Below are positions 25,054-33,188 of a stretch of DNA of 64,000 bases, in pieces (position 1 is the stretch's first letter; the number at the start of each line of letters is the position of its first letter). The notes under the pieces were generated by a model that ran no database searches, was not told the origin of the DNA, and worked only from the letters and a program-made list of their open reading frames with translations. Source of the DNA: Desulfacinum hydrothermale DSM 13146 (GTDB lineage: Bacteria; Desulfobacterota; Syntrophobacteria; Syntrophobacterales; DSM-9756); contig NZ_FWXF01000017.1 of NCBI RefSeq assembly GCF_900176285.1, positions 1-64,000 of the forward strand. The letters run 5' to 3'. The position numbers and the translations under genes were made by a program.

Positions 25054-25500
25054 CTACTCTTCCCTGGTCACCACCACCGTGATCTCCGAGGTGATGCCGG
25101 CGTCCATCTTGACCGGAACGCTGAATTCACCCAACTGCTTGATGGGCTGATCCAGCTGGATGACGCGCCTGTCCAGATCAAAGCCCTGTTCGGTCAGGGC
25201 CTTGTGGATGTCGGCCACGTTGACGGATCCGTACAGCTTGTCTTCTTCCACCACCTTGCGGGAGAAGGTGAGGGTCACCTGGTTGAGCTTTTCCGCCACG
25301 GACTGCATTTCCCGGCGTACCTTCTCGCGCTTTTGTTCCAGCATGCGCTTGTGGTGTTCCAGTTCCTTGACCTTGGAGCTGGACGCCTCCAGGGCCAGGC
25401 CCTTGGGAACCAGGTAGTTGCGGGCGTATCCGGGGGCCACCTTCACGATGTCCCCGATCCGGCCCAAGTTGGGTATGTTTTCGGTGAGAATGACTTTCAT
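25054..25500 (-). CDS. rplI: 50S ribosomal protein L9
   Basis: A 148-residue protein starting MKVILTENIPNLGRIGDIV, with the L9 signature region GYARNYLVPKGLALEA, a long central helix (residues about 45-80) and a C-terminal domain ending in the ITVVVTREE beta strand. An in-frame start 14 codons upstream (25542) lacks conservation. The gene is in the rpsF-rpsR-(DUF2232)-rplI-dnaB order. Confidence 0.97.
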   Translation of the reverse strand: MKVILTENIPNLGRIGDIVKVAPGYARNYLVPKGLALEASSSKVKELEHHKRMLEQKREKVRREMQSVAEKLNQVTLTFSRKVVEEDKLYGSVNVADIHKALTEQGFDLDRRVIQLDQPIKQLGEFSVPVKMDAGITSEITVVVTREE

Positions 25501-25572
25501 GATTGGATACTCCTCTGTTGCAAAGGCCTGTGGTGTTCCCACATAGAGGCGGCCGAACGTCCCGGCCGCAGC

Positions 25573-26565
25573 TCATCCGACCGGAGTGGGATCGGCCTTT
25601 GGTTTCAACCGCCGAAAATCGAACCAGGTGTCGAAAAGCCCCAGCATCACCACACCTAGGCTCACAAACTGTTGCAAGAAGACCACGCCGTAGATCACCC
25701 CTCGAAGCAGCCCGGGCACGTTCCATTTGGCCATGTAAAAGGCCAGGATGGCCACCCCGTGCAGCAGGTAGACGGCTCCCAGGGCGAAGAGCAGATTCAA
25801 GCCCAGGATCCTGGCTCCCGTGGACGGCACGAGGGTCAAAAACCCGGCCGCAATGACCCCCCAAACGAGCACCTCCGGGGCGCTCCATCGCCGCCACTGG
25901 GGCCAAGGCGGCAGCGCCACCCGCTGGCGGCGCAACAGCCGGGTGGCCAAATAGAGGTTGATCCACGCGAAGACGATGGTGGATCCCAGGGCCATGCCCG
26001 GAAAGATTTTCACCACAAAGGGGACGATACGTGCCAGGTTCTCCCGAACCAGGGCCTCCTGGGCCTGGCTCAGCCCGGAGCCTTGCATCAAGGCCTCCAT
26101 CAGGGCCATGAGGCGCCGTTCCAAATGGGCGAAGACCCCGCCCTCTGCGCCGGCGTGGGTCAGCCAGAACAGAGCCGTTCCCAGAAGGAAGACCTTGACG
26201 GCGGCATCCCCCACCATCCGGGATAGCGACCAGGGGCGTCTCATGCCCAAGCCCAGCAGCGTCCCCAGGGTCAGCAGCTCCAGGTAGTAGGCCAGGCTCT
26301 GATGGGCTCCCATGGCCATCAGGACCGCCCCGCCCAGCACCGCCGCCCCGCCGGGAACCCAGATCCCCGCGGAACGGCCCCACCGGTAGAGGCTCACCGT
26401 GGAAGGCAACGGCGTGAAGACGCTGGCAAAGATTCCCGTGACGGGTACGAGGACGACCGTCATAAACAAGGCGACGGTCGTACCGATTCCCACAGCAAGC
26501 TCCCGTACTGTCATGGGTTGGGAATCCCGGTATTCTTCGTCTCTTGTCAGCGTCTCTGGGGCCAT
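25573..26565 (-). CDS. DUF2232 family membrane protein
   Basis: A 330-residue integral membrane protein with about eight hydrophobic segments (for example VALFMTVVLVPVTGIFASVF and the segment ending FLTLVPSTGARILGLNLLF). Position between rpsR and rplI, the FTPLPSTVSLYRWGR N-terminal region and PGLLRGVIYGVVFLQQFVSLG near the C-terminus fit the DUF2232/YybS family found in this operon in delta-proteobacteria and Firmicutes. Function is not established. The ATG at 26565 is preferred; the frame is open 27 codons further upstream through Arg/Pro-rich, non-conserved sequence. Confidence 0.82.
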   Translation of the reverse strand: MAPETLTRDEEYRDSQPMTVRELAVGIGTTVALFMTVVLVPVTGIFASVFTPLPSTVSLYRWGRSAGIWVPGGAAVLGGAVLMAMGAHQSLAYYLELLTLGTLLGLGMRRPWSLSRMVGDAAVKVFLLGTALFWLTHAGAEGGVFAHLERRLMALMEALMQGSGLSQAQEALVRENLARIVPFVVKIFPGMALGSTIVFAWINLYLATRLLRRQRVALPPWPQWRRWSAPEVLVWGVIAAGFLTLVPSTGARILGLNLLFALGAVYLLHGVAILAFYMAKWNVPGLLRGVIYGVVFLQQFVSLGVVMLGLFDTWFDFRRLKPKADPTPVG

Positions 26566-26795
26566 GAGGTGCGTCCTTTGCCTGCGGGGCCTGTTCCGCG
26601 CCCTGGGGGCGTGCGCCGATGGCGTGCACCCTGTGGGGACTTGCACGTGCGCTCGCGCACGGGCGCTTCCCGAGGTCCCCCGATGGGCTTGCCTCTTCCC
26701 TGTGGAAGCCGGCGCGCCGGCGATCTCAATTGCTCGCGACCAAGGCCGCTCCCGCAGGCAGTCAGTCTATCCTCTGGGATGCGGACCTGCAGCCT

Positions 26796-26830
26796 GCCGG
26801 CAGCGCGGGCACCATACCCGCGCTGCCGGG
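26796..26830 (-). promoter_or_regulatory. Stem-loop after rpsR
   Basis: CCGGCAGCGCGGG (26797-26809) and its complement CCCGCGCTGCCGG (26817-26829) form a 13-bp stem with a 7-base loop, 24 bases after the rpsR stop. No U-run follows on the minus strand, so it may be an mRNA-stabilising or processing hairpin that separates the ribosomal from the DUF2232 part of the operon. Confidence 0.6.
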
Positions 26831-26853
26831 CAAAGGCATCTTCAAAACGGGCC

Positions 26854-27108
26854 TTAGATGGAATGTTCCACCGTGTAGGGAAGCAGAGCCATCTGGCGCG
26901 CCCTCTTGATGGCCAGGGTCAACTGGCGCTGATGCTTGGCGCAGTTGTCCGAAATCCTTCGGGGAATGATCTTGCCGCGTTCCGTCAGGAAATAGCGCAG
27001 GGTCTTGGCGTCCTTGTAGTCGATCTTCAGGCTCGAATCGGCGCAAAAACGGCAAACACGCCGGCGCCGAAAGATTCTGCGACGTCTCTTTTTCCTCTTC
27101 ACTGCCAT
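26854..27108 (-). CDS. rpsR: 30S ribosomal protein S18
   Basis: An 84-residue, very basic protein. [14 protein letters not shown] is the zinc-type N-terminus (CRFC), and [19 protein letters not shown] followed by IPRRI, then [20 protein letters not shown], are the S18 core signatures. It follows rpsF by 39 bases and binds S6 in the ribosome. Confidence 0.97.
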   Translation of the reverse strand: MAVKRKKRRRRIFRRRRVCRFCADSSLKIDYKDAKTLRYFLTERGKIIPRRISDNCAKHQRQLTLAIKRARQMALLPYTVEHSI

Positions 27109-27147
27109 GGTCGATCTCCTCCGTCTATGAAAACGGGGGGCGAAGGC

Positions 27148-27558
27148 TTACGCTTGGCCTTCGGCCTCCTCGGGTTCCTCACCGGCTTCTTCCGTCTCCG
27201 GCGCTTCCGCCTCCTGGGTGGGCGCGGTCTCCGGCTCCGGTTCCTTTGCCTCCTCGGGGTGGAACTCGTCGTCCTGCTTCACCGTGATGAACTTGAGAAT
27301 CCGCTCGTCCAGGCGCATGTTGCGTTCCAGCTCCGCGATCAGATCCGGCCCGGAAGCGAACTCCATGAGCACGTAGTGCCCGTAGCTCTTCTTTTTGACG
27401 GGATAGGCAAGCTTCTTCTTGCCCCAGGGGGCATAGCTCACCACCGTCCCGCCGCCCGATTCGATCACCCCGCGCAGCTTTTCACCCACGCTTTGATGGG
27501 CATCCTCGGGCAGGTCGGGATCCAGGATGAAAAAAGACTCGTACTTACGTAACGACAT
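27148..27558 (-). CDS. rpsF: 30S ribosomal protein S6
   Basis: A 136-residue protein starting MSLRKYESFFILDPDLPEDA, with the S6 core KKLAYPVKKKSYGHYVLMEF and the segment MRLDERILKFITVK. The C-terminus carries about 35 extra acidic and proline-rich residues (EEAKEPEPETAPTQEAEAPE...), longer than in the Escherichia coli protein and common in delta-proteobacteria. A strong AAAGGAGGT lies upstream, within a structured leader. Confidence 0.97.
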   Translation of the reverse strand: MSLRKYESFFILDPDLPEDAHQSVGEKLRGVIESGGGTVVSYAPWGKKKLAYPVKKKSYGHYVLMEFASGPDLIAELERNMRLDERILKFITVKQDDEFHPEEAKEPEPETAPTQEAEAPETEEAGEEPEEAEGQA

Positions 27559-27566
27559 GCTTCATG

Positions 27567-27612
27567 ACCTCCTTTCGGCTTGGCAGCCCCGGTTGTCCAC
27601 CGGAGCAAGGAG
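27567..27612 (-). promoter_or_regulatory. Possible S6:S18-binding rpsF leader structure
   Basis: On the minus strand, CTCCTT (27612-27607) can pair with the AAGGAG Shine-Dalgarno region. Between them are a CCGGT/ACCGG hairpin and a GGCT/AGCC hairpin. A structure that hides the rpsF ribosome-binding site and carries a CCGG element fits the known autoregulatory rpsF leader. The pairing was drawn by eye only. Confidence 0.4.
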
Positions 27613-27696
27613 CTTGTTTGTGGGAACTGCCTCACCTACCACAGGCGGGGAAAGAGCGTCAAGGGTTCCGTGAGGCGCAGGATTTGCCAGGGGCTT

Positions 27697-28026
27697 TCAT
27701 GGACGGCGCTCTGGGGGAAGAAAGCGAACCAGGATTTCATCGGGCCCCACCCAGCCCAGTTCCTGGCGCACAACCCGTTCCTGGTAGGGGCGTTCGTGAG
27801 CCAGCCGGTTCACTTCGCGGTAGAGTTGGCGGCAGCGGGCTTGCAATTGCCGCGTTTCGGTTCGCAGCTTTCGTACCTGTTCCCGCTTGTTGCGTAGCCC
27901 TGCCACACCCTTGGGAGAAAAGAAGACCGCCTGAAGCAGGACCAGGTTGACGACCGCCAGCAGGACCACCACCAGGGGGGCTCCCAGGTATTTGCGAACG
28001 GTGTGCAAGCCGGATGGCCGCGTCAT
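27697..28026 (-). CDS. FtsB/DivIC-like septum formation protein
   Basis: A 109-residue bitopic membrane protein. A short cytoplasmic N-terminus is followed by one membrane helix (about residues 16-35, PLVVVLLAVVNLVLLQAVFF). A coiled coil (about 42-75, LRNKREQVRKLRTETRQLQA) and RPYQERVVRQELGWVGPDEI complete it; the last segment matches the FtsB/DivIC ending E-xx-AR-ExLGxVxPGE. It would join the FtsL/FtsQ subcomplex of the divisome. Its ATG overlaps the stop of the RACo-like gene (ATGA), an unusual pairing. Confidence 0.8.
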   Translation of the reverse strand: MTRPSGLHTVRKYLGAPLVVVLLAVVNLVLLQAVFFSPKGVAGLRNKREQVRKLRTETRQLQARCRQLYREVNRLAHERPYQERVVRQELGWVGPDEILVRFLPPERRP

Positions 28027-29639
28027 AACCCCTCCTTGGCTCTGTCCGGAATGGGCACCGAAGGAAAGAGACCGGGGTCCGTGTGGGGCAGAAAGGTGGC
28101 CCCACGGAATTCGTGCATCAGCTCCACATTCACGTTCAGTTCCACGTAGGTGATCTGGTTTCGCACCTGTTCCAGGTCCTTGAGAAGCGTCCGGTCCACC
28201 AAAACCATGGCGGCGCCGCGGCCGGCCGTGTTGCCCAATCCCTCATACGTATCCAGGGGCAGGTCCGGCAGCATGCCGATGCGGATGGCCATGACCGGGT
28301 CGATGTGGTTTCCGAACGTGCCGGCCACGTAGAATTTGTGGATCTCTTGAAGGCTCACGCCCACCTTCCGGGCGATGATGTTGAGGATCGTGTACATGGC
28401 CGCCTTGGATTTGAGAAGGATGCCGATGTCGATTTCGCTCACCACCAGATCCCGTCCGTCGGCCGTCTCCGCCCCCCAGGCCACCACGAACCCCGGTCCG
28501 TTGTCCGTGTCCACGATGCGCGCACACGGCAGGTTGCGGTTGAGGGTGCCCCGAATGGTCAGAATGCCGGCCATGAACATTTCCGCCACCAGATCGATCA
28601 GGCCGGAGCCGCACAATCCCTTGGGTTTTTCCTGGCCGATCACCCGGTATTGCACATCCAGTGTGTGGGGATCGATGCGCACCCAGTCGATGGCGCCGGG
28701 ACCGGCCATCATGCCCCGCTCCACCACGCCGCCTTCCAAGGCGGGGCCCGCCGCGCCGGCGCAGGCGATGAGCCAGTCCTTGTTGCCCAAGACCACCTCG
28801 GCGTTGGTGCCCACGTCCACCAACAGGCTCAGTTCCTCTCGCCGGTGCATGCCGCTGGCCAGGATGCCCGCCATCAGATCCCCGCCGAAGTAGGAACCCA
28901 CGTTGGGAAAGACGAAGACCAGGCCCTTGGGGTGCATGGGCAGAGCCAAGTCCCGTCCTCGAAGAAACGGGAACCGATTGGCCACGGGAATGTAGGGCTC
29001 CTTGCAGATGTTGGCCGTGTTCAGTCCCAGAAAAAAGTGGCTCATGGTGGTGTTGCCCGCCACCGTGAGGGCGAAGATCCGGGAGGTTTCCAGCCCCTTG
29101 TGGGCGGCCATCCGGGCCACCACGTCCCGGAAGGCACTGAGAAGGAGTTCCTGGAGCCTTCGGCGCTTGTCGGGATCGGAGGCGTAGACGATGCGGGTGA
29201 GGATGTCTTCGCCGTAAGGGATCTGCGGGTTGGGTTCCGAGCGGCGGTCGATGACGATCCCCTTTTCCAGATCCAGCAAGTAAAAAGCCAGTCGCGAACT
29301 TCCCAGATCCACCGCCACTCCCAGCACGGGATCGCGGGATGTCCCCGCCGTCAGCTCCAAAATTTCCCAATGGTCTTCCTGGTAGCCGACAACCACGGTC
29401 ACCGTGAACCCGCCCCGGCGCAGTTCCTGGGAGATCGGGTCCAGGTCCCAGGGATCCACCCGCACGGGAAAAAAGCCGTCTCGGCGCAGAGCGCGCACCA
29501 GCCGGTCCACATCCGCCGTGTTGTCTTCCAAGCGGGGAGGCGGCACGCTGAGGGTGTGCTGGACCACCATGGGCTTCGGGCTCAGCCAGTCGGGAAGGAT
29601 TTCCAAAGAGTCGGGGAGAGGCTGTCTGTTTTCCTTCAT
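28023..29639 (-). CDS. RACo-like ASKHA-domain protein lacking the ferredoxin domain (DUF4445)
   Basis: About 538 residues. VAVDLGSSRLAFYLLDLE (about 127-144) is the phosphate-1 loop of the ASKHA ATPase fold, and DVGTNAEVVLG, GAAGPALEGG, GLCGSGLIDLVAEM and FYVAGTFGNHID follow in the order seen in reductive activators of corrinoid proteins (RACo). RACo proteins known from acetogens carry an N-terminal [2Fe-2S] domain; here the protein begins at the linker and has no room upstream for one, because the preceding gene ends 127 bases away. It may use a separate ferredoxin or have another role. It fits with a CO dehydrogenase in the same genome (1-318). The ATG at 29639 is chosen; a GTG at 29702 adds 21 odd residues. 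Confidence 0.85.
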   Translation of the reverse strand: MKENRQPLPDSLEILPDWLSPKPMVVQHTLSVPPPRLEDNTADVDRLVRALRRDGFFPVRVDPWDLDPISQELRRGGFTVTVVVGYQEDHWEILELTAGTSRDPVLGVAVDLGSSRLAFYLLDLEKGIVIDRRSEPNPQIPYGEDILTRIVYASDPDKRRRLQELLLSAFRDVVARMAAHKGLETSRIFALTVAGNTTMSHFFLGLNTANICKEPYIPVANRFPFLRGRDLALPMHPKGLVFVFPNVGSYFGGDLMAGILASGMHRREELSLLVDVGTNAEVVLGNKDWLIACAGAAGPALEGGVVERGMMAGPGAIDWVRIDPHTLDVQYRVIGQEKPKGLCGSGLIDLVAEMFMAGILTIRGTLNRNLPCARIVDTDNGPGFVVAWGAETADGRDLVVSEIDIGILLKSKAAMYTILNIIARKVGVSLQEIHKFYVAGTFGNHIDPVMAIRIGMLPDLPLDTYEGLGNTAGRGAAMVLVDRTLLKDLEQVRNQITYVELNVNVELMHEFRGATFLPHTDPGLFPSVPIPDRAKEGL

Positions 29640-29765
29640 GCAGAAACCCCGCGGGTATCGGTTCGCGTTTCTTTCACAAAAGCCACACGCATGGTCGCCC
29701 ACATGTCGTCAGGAAAAAATTGTCTTCTGCGCAAAGCGCCGACCAGGCATCCATGTTTTGTCGCA

Positions 29766-30560
29766 TCACTCCACCCACGTGATGGGCCGAAACTCCATTA
29801 CATTGACCACAAATTCGAGAAAACCGCAAATCAGAAGGTCGCTCAGTTCCTGAAGCCCCAGGGCGGCGTCCAGCCTGTCCAGCTCTTCCAAGACGACCGG
29901 GCCCGGTTCCAGGTTGAAGCGCACCGCATGGGGGTGCTGAAAATGGGACGGGCGGCACCAGGACGGCGGGGACAGGCTGTAGTGCATTCGACACGGTAAC
30001 GGGCGGTGCAGATAGACGCTGCACAGGTCCCCTTTCAAAAAGGGACAGGCGATGTGCAAGCCGTGATACTGATGGAGTCTGCGGGTCAGTTCCTGCTCCC
30101 TGGTTCGAGCCGTGCCCGGAGGATGCCACCGGCTCAGTTGGGACCAGATCTCCTGGCGCTCCAGACATCGGCGGAAGGCCGATTCCACCGTTCCGGCCAC
30201 CGTCAGGCCGTCATACAAGAAAAGGATCTCCGCTCCCGTCAGTCCGGAAGGCATCTGGGTGCAGCAATGGGAGCAATCCGGCCGGCACCGCACGGGCGAA
30301 CCGGTGCGCCGAAGGTGGCTCAACACGTAACGGTGGGATTGGTCCAGGACCTGGAAGGCCTTTTTCAGTTGGGTCCGAAAGGACGACGGAAGGGCCCGGC
30401 GTCTTTCCCACGACGGGCCGTGCACGCTTTCCCGCGCCGCCCGCACGTGCTCGGCGGCCACCGCTTCGTAGCGATAAACCTCACGGGCCACTTCTTCCGG
30501 AAAGGGATTGCCGATTTCGGGCCAATGGCCGTATGGACGCTCATGTGTCATGGCCGTCAT
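29766..30560 (-). CDS. YkgJ-type cysteine-cluster protein
   Basis: A 264-residue protein with CRPDCSHCCTQMP and, further on, CPFLKGDLCSVYLHRPLPC, the paired Cys clusters of the YkgJ/Fe-S-or-Zn-binding family. The N-terminal 90 residues are extra and unrecognised. Function of the family is not settled (metal cluster binding, possible oxidoreductase partner). It precedes the RACo-like gene on the same strand and could be co-transcribed. Confidence 0.75.
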   Translation of the reverse strand: MTAMTHERPYGHWPEIGNPFPEEVAREVYRYEAVAAEHVRAARESVHGPSWERRRALPSSFRTQLKKAFQVLDQSHRYVLSHLRRTGSPVRCRPDCSHCCTQMPSGLTGAEILFLYDGLTVAGTVESAFRRCLERQEIWSQLSRWHPPGTARTREQELTRRLHQYHGLHIACPFLKGDLCSVYLHRPLPCRMHYSLSPPSWCRPSHFQHPHAVRFNLEPGPVVLEELDRLDAALGLQELSDLLICGFLEFVVNVMEFRPITWVE

Positions 30561-30593
30561 CCGTGATCCGTGGATCGCGATCCCCCATCCATC

Positions 30594-31649
30594 TCACGCC
30601 TTACGGTCCGCCCGCGTTTGCTTCAAGAAGGTGAAGGCCAGCTGGCGCGCCAGCAGCGGGGCGTTGCCGCCCGCCCGGTTGTTGATCACCACATAGACCG
30701 TCTTGTGCCGTTTAAGGCCGGTGGTGGCGATGGCCGCTGTTTCTTCGAACATACGGGGCAGGGCCATGCCCGGGACCAGGCGATCGAAGGGATGGGCCTT
30801 GGCGTAGGCGTCTTCGTAGCGCATCCCCCGGGGGGTCATGAGGCGGATGACCAGGGCGTCGGAGCCGCCGGTAAACTGTTGGTTGCGCTTTCGGAACTGC
30901 ACCATGAGCGGGGGAAGCCAGGTCCAGTGGGACAGGACGCTTTCCACCCTGTGTTTGGCCAATACCCGGAAGACCTCCGGCGTGTGCAGGGCTTCCGTTC
31001 GGAGTTCCAGGTGGTAGCGGGTTTCCGGGGGCACGGTGCCGAAAAAACGATCCAGCTCCAGAGCGAAGGCGTTGGGATCCGGCCTTTCGGCCTTTTTCTG
31101 GTATTCCTGTTCGAAGATGAATCCCCGAATGCGATCTCCCAACAGCTCCACGGCGGGTTCATAGAAGCCCTTGGTGAAGAGTGCGGGGTTGAGGTAGGTC
31201 GGATTCACCCGAAAGGAGCGGCCTTGCCACAGGCGGCGCGCCGTCACCTTCTGGGGGACCTTGAGCAGCACCCGAGCGTCTTCGGGCAGGTGCTGGGCGT
31301 ATTCGCGCAGGGTGCGGTAGGTGCGGGTGGGGCGTCCCTCCGGGTCCCAAAGGGGGCTGTAGAAGGTGAAATCCAGTTCCAGCACCCCGAAGTGTTCGAA
31401 GTATTCCCGAACACTTTCCACCGGCAGCACCAGCGACTTGAAGGACGTGCCTCCCACGCGCTGGGTGCGCTGGCGGATTCGGCCTTCGTAGCGTTCCGGG
31501 GTGTAGATCTGGTGGATCCATCCCCCGTAGCGATCGCTGGCCGTCCCGATGAAGAGTTGGGGATGAAGGTGGCGGAAGACAAACCGGGAGATCGCCTTCC
31601 GCGCCGCCTCAGGCTGGCAAAAGAGGCACGGGCCGGTGGGATCGTGCAC
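30594..31649 (-). CDS. DUF72 family protein (YecE-like TIM barrel)
   Basis: About 351 residues from GTG 31649. FIGTASDRYGGWIHQIYTP near the start, FGVLELDFTFYSPL, KVPQKVTARRLW, RFFGTVPPETRYHLELR and VYVVINNRAGGNAP occur in the order of DUF72 (COG1801), a TIM-barrel family of unproven function. The frame is open up to 31925. An ATG at 31760 would overlap the upstream small Cys-protein gene by 67 bases and lacks a ribosome-binding site, while AAGGGA precedes the GTG at 31649. The start is therefore uncertain. Confidence 0.75.
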   Translation of the reverse strand: MHDPTGPCLFCQPEAARKAISRFVFRHLHPQLFIGTASDRYGGWIHQIYTPERYEGRIRQRTQRVGGTSFKSLVLPVESVREYFEHFGVLELDFTFYSPLWDPEGRPTRTYRTLREYAQHLPEDARVLLKVPQKVTARRLWQGRSFRVNPTYLNPALFTKGFYEPAVELLGDRIRGFIFEQEYQKKAERPDPNAFALELDRFFGTVPPETRYHLELRTEALHTPEVFRVLAKHRVESVLSHWTWLPPLMVQFRKRNQQFTGGSDALVIRLMTPRGMRYEDAYAKAHPFDRLVPGMALPRMFEETAAIATTGLKRHKTVYVVINNRAGGNAPLLARQLAFTFLKQTRADRKA

Positions 31650-31693
31650 CGGGGTCCCTTCCGGGCTCCGGGGCGGCTCGAAGCCGTCCGCCG

Positions 31694-31990
31694 TCAGGGA
31701 AGCAGGGGATCGTCCTTGGGCCGATCCTTGCCGGCTGCCATCTTCTTTCTTTGTGACCATCGTTTCAAGAAGCGTCCGACGGGCGTTTGGACTTCCTTCG
31801 CCGGCGACTCCACCTCCTGCAACATGCCTTGCGCCTTCAGGGCCTCCTGCAAACAGGGCCGGACCCAGGGGCAGCGCAGGCAATCCGTCTGCGGCTGGAT
31901 AAAGCCGTCTTCGTCTTTGGGGCACACCACGGCCGCATCTCCGTAGCAGCTGGGCGCGCCGCCTTCTTGCTGGAGCTGGTCCGTACCCAT
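31694..31990 (-). CDS. Small cysteine-containing conserved-looking protein
   Basis: A 98-residue protein with CYG..., VVCPKDEDGF and DCLRCPWVRPCLQEAL, giving a spaced Cys pattern (C-x8-C ... C-x2-C-x5-C) suggestive of a metal site, then a basic C-terminal tail. It begins 7 bases after the khpA stop and ends 45 bases before the likely DUF72 start, so the three form a compact leftward unit. Family not recognised. Confidence 0.55.
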   Translation of the reverse strand: MGTDQLQQEGGAPSCYGDAAVVCPKDEDGFIQPQTDCLRCPWVRPCLQEALKAQGMLQEVESPAKEVQTPVGRFLKRWSQRKKMAAGKDRPKDDPLLP

Positions 31991-31997
31991 CGCCTCC

Positions 31998-32243
31998 CTA
32001 CTCCAGGATCTCCAAGACGGCCCGCTTTCTCAGCTTGGTGGCAGCCGCGTTCATGATGGTGCGGATGGCATGGGCGTTGCGGCCTTCGCGACCGATGATC
32101 TTGCCCAAGTCCTCCTTGGCGGCCCGCAACTCGATGACCGACAACTGATGCCCGTTGATTTCCCGAACCTTGACTTGGTCCGGATATTCCGCCAACGCGC
32201 GGGCGATGTACTCCACCAGGTCCTTGATTTCGCTGTCGTTCAT
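31998..32243 (-). CDS. khpA: KH-domain RNA-binding protein KhpA (YlqC)
   Basis: An 81-residue single type II KH domain with the GxxG loop in [17 protein letters not shown]. Starts [20 protein letters not shown], as in KhpA. It binds RNA, usually with KhpB, and affects cell size or division in Gram-positives; the role in this group is not established. Usually it lies between rpsP and rimM; here it stands at the head of a separate unit with its own promoter (32434-32462). Confidence 0.9.
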   Translation of the reverse strand: MNDSEIKDLVEYIARALAEYPDQVKVREINGHQLSVIELRAAKEDLGKIIGREGRNAHAIRTIMNAAATKLRKRAVLEILE

Positions 32244-32433
32244 GGCCAATTCCCTCGCTCCATCTCCATTGGGTGTTTCCGGGTTGAATCGCCCATCTCC
32301 TGCCTGAGCTTGGAACCGTCCTCGCAGGATCACGCACTTTCGCCGGGGTGTTGAGGCCGAATCGCGGCCGTTTCATGGGTTTGTGGAAATGAGGGTCATT
32401 TCGAAGGAACAGGTGAAAACTACAATCCAGGCC

Positions 32434-32462
32434 ACTGTAGCGGACTTCCTTGGGCATGTCAA
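32434..32462 (-). promoter_or_regulatory. Sigma-70 promoter upstream of khpA
   Basis: On the minus strand, TTGACA (32462-32457) is separated by 17 bases from TACAGT (32439-32434). That is a perfect -35 and a 4/6 -10 at optimal spacing, about 190 bases before the khpA start. Confidence 0.6.
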
Positions 32463-32528
32463 GAAAGGAAAAGTAAGGATAATAATATGTTGGGATGATC
32501 CTTACCGCTCTTCGCCGGCAGGACCTGC

Positions 32529-33188
32529 CTAGGGCTCACACCGATGCTTGATATTGACGCCCTCGGCCATGAAGATCACGGATTCGGCGATATTGGTGGT
32601 CTGATCCGCCACACGTTCCAAACACCGCGCCACGATGATCGTCTGCACGGCCCGCTCGATGGACCGACTTTCCGTGACCATCAGATCGATCATCTTCTTG
32701 AGGACCGCCACGTTCAATTCATCGGCCTCGTCGTCCATCTGGCACACGTCATAGGCCTGGCTGATGTTGCGATTGGCGAAGGAAGAGATGGCCACCCGGA
32801 GCATGTCCATGGCGGTGTCGGCCAGTCCATCCAGTTCCGGAACGGGGGGCAAGGGGGGCTTGGCACTCAGGCTCTTGGTGCGCTGAGCGATATTGACCGC
32901 CTGGTCGCCGATTCGCTCCAGATCGATGCTCATGCGAATGGATCCGATGATGAACCGAAGATCCTTGGCCACGGGCTGTTCCAACGCCAGCAGCGAAAGG
33001 CACAGGTGATCCACGGCCATTTCCAGTTGGTTGATTTCTTGGTCGCCTTCAATGACCTGTTGGGCCAATTGCGCATCCCGGGTTCGGAACGCCTTGAGGG
33101 CCTTTTCCATGGCCTTTTCCGTCACGGAGGCCATCTCCAGGATGGTCATCTTCAGTTCATCCAATTGCCGGTGAAAGCGTGTCTTCAT
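32529..33188 (-). CDS. phoU: Phosphate-signalling protein PhoU
   Basis: A 219-residue all-helical protein of two PhoU repeats, starting MKTRFHRQLDELKMTILEMA, with GDQEINQLE and later MDDEADELN as the paired metal-binding acidic motifs, and RIGDQAVNIAQR / RVADQTTNIAESVIFMAEG. It links the Pst transporter to PhoR to shut down the Pho response when phosphate is plentiful. It overlaps phoR by four bases (ATGA), the last gene of phoB-phoR-phoU. Confidence 0.95.
   Translation of the reverse strand: MKTRFHRQLDELKMTILEMASVTEKAMEKALKAFRTRDAQLAQQVIEGDQEINQLEMAVDHLCLSLLALEQPVAKDLRFIIGSIRMSIDLERIGDQAVNIAQRTKSLSAKPPLPPVPELDGLADTAMDMLRVAISSFANRNISQAYDVCQMDDEADELNVAVLKKMIDLMVTESRSIERAVQTIIVARCLERVADQTTNIAESVIFMAEGVNIKHRCEP

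Noticed and set aside
26569-26795. A hidden gene between rpsR and the DUF2232 gene
   Set aside because: Open frames there are short, start within other genes and are Arg/Pro/Gly-rich; only the hairpin at 26796-26830 is convincing.
28083-29999. A 638-codon plus-strand open frame
   Set aside because: Shadow of the RACo-like gene; the product has no recognisable motif and is rich in His, Gly and Gln as is usual for antisense frames here.
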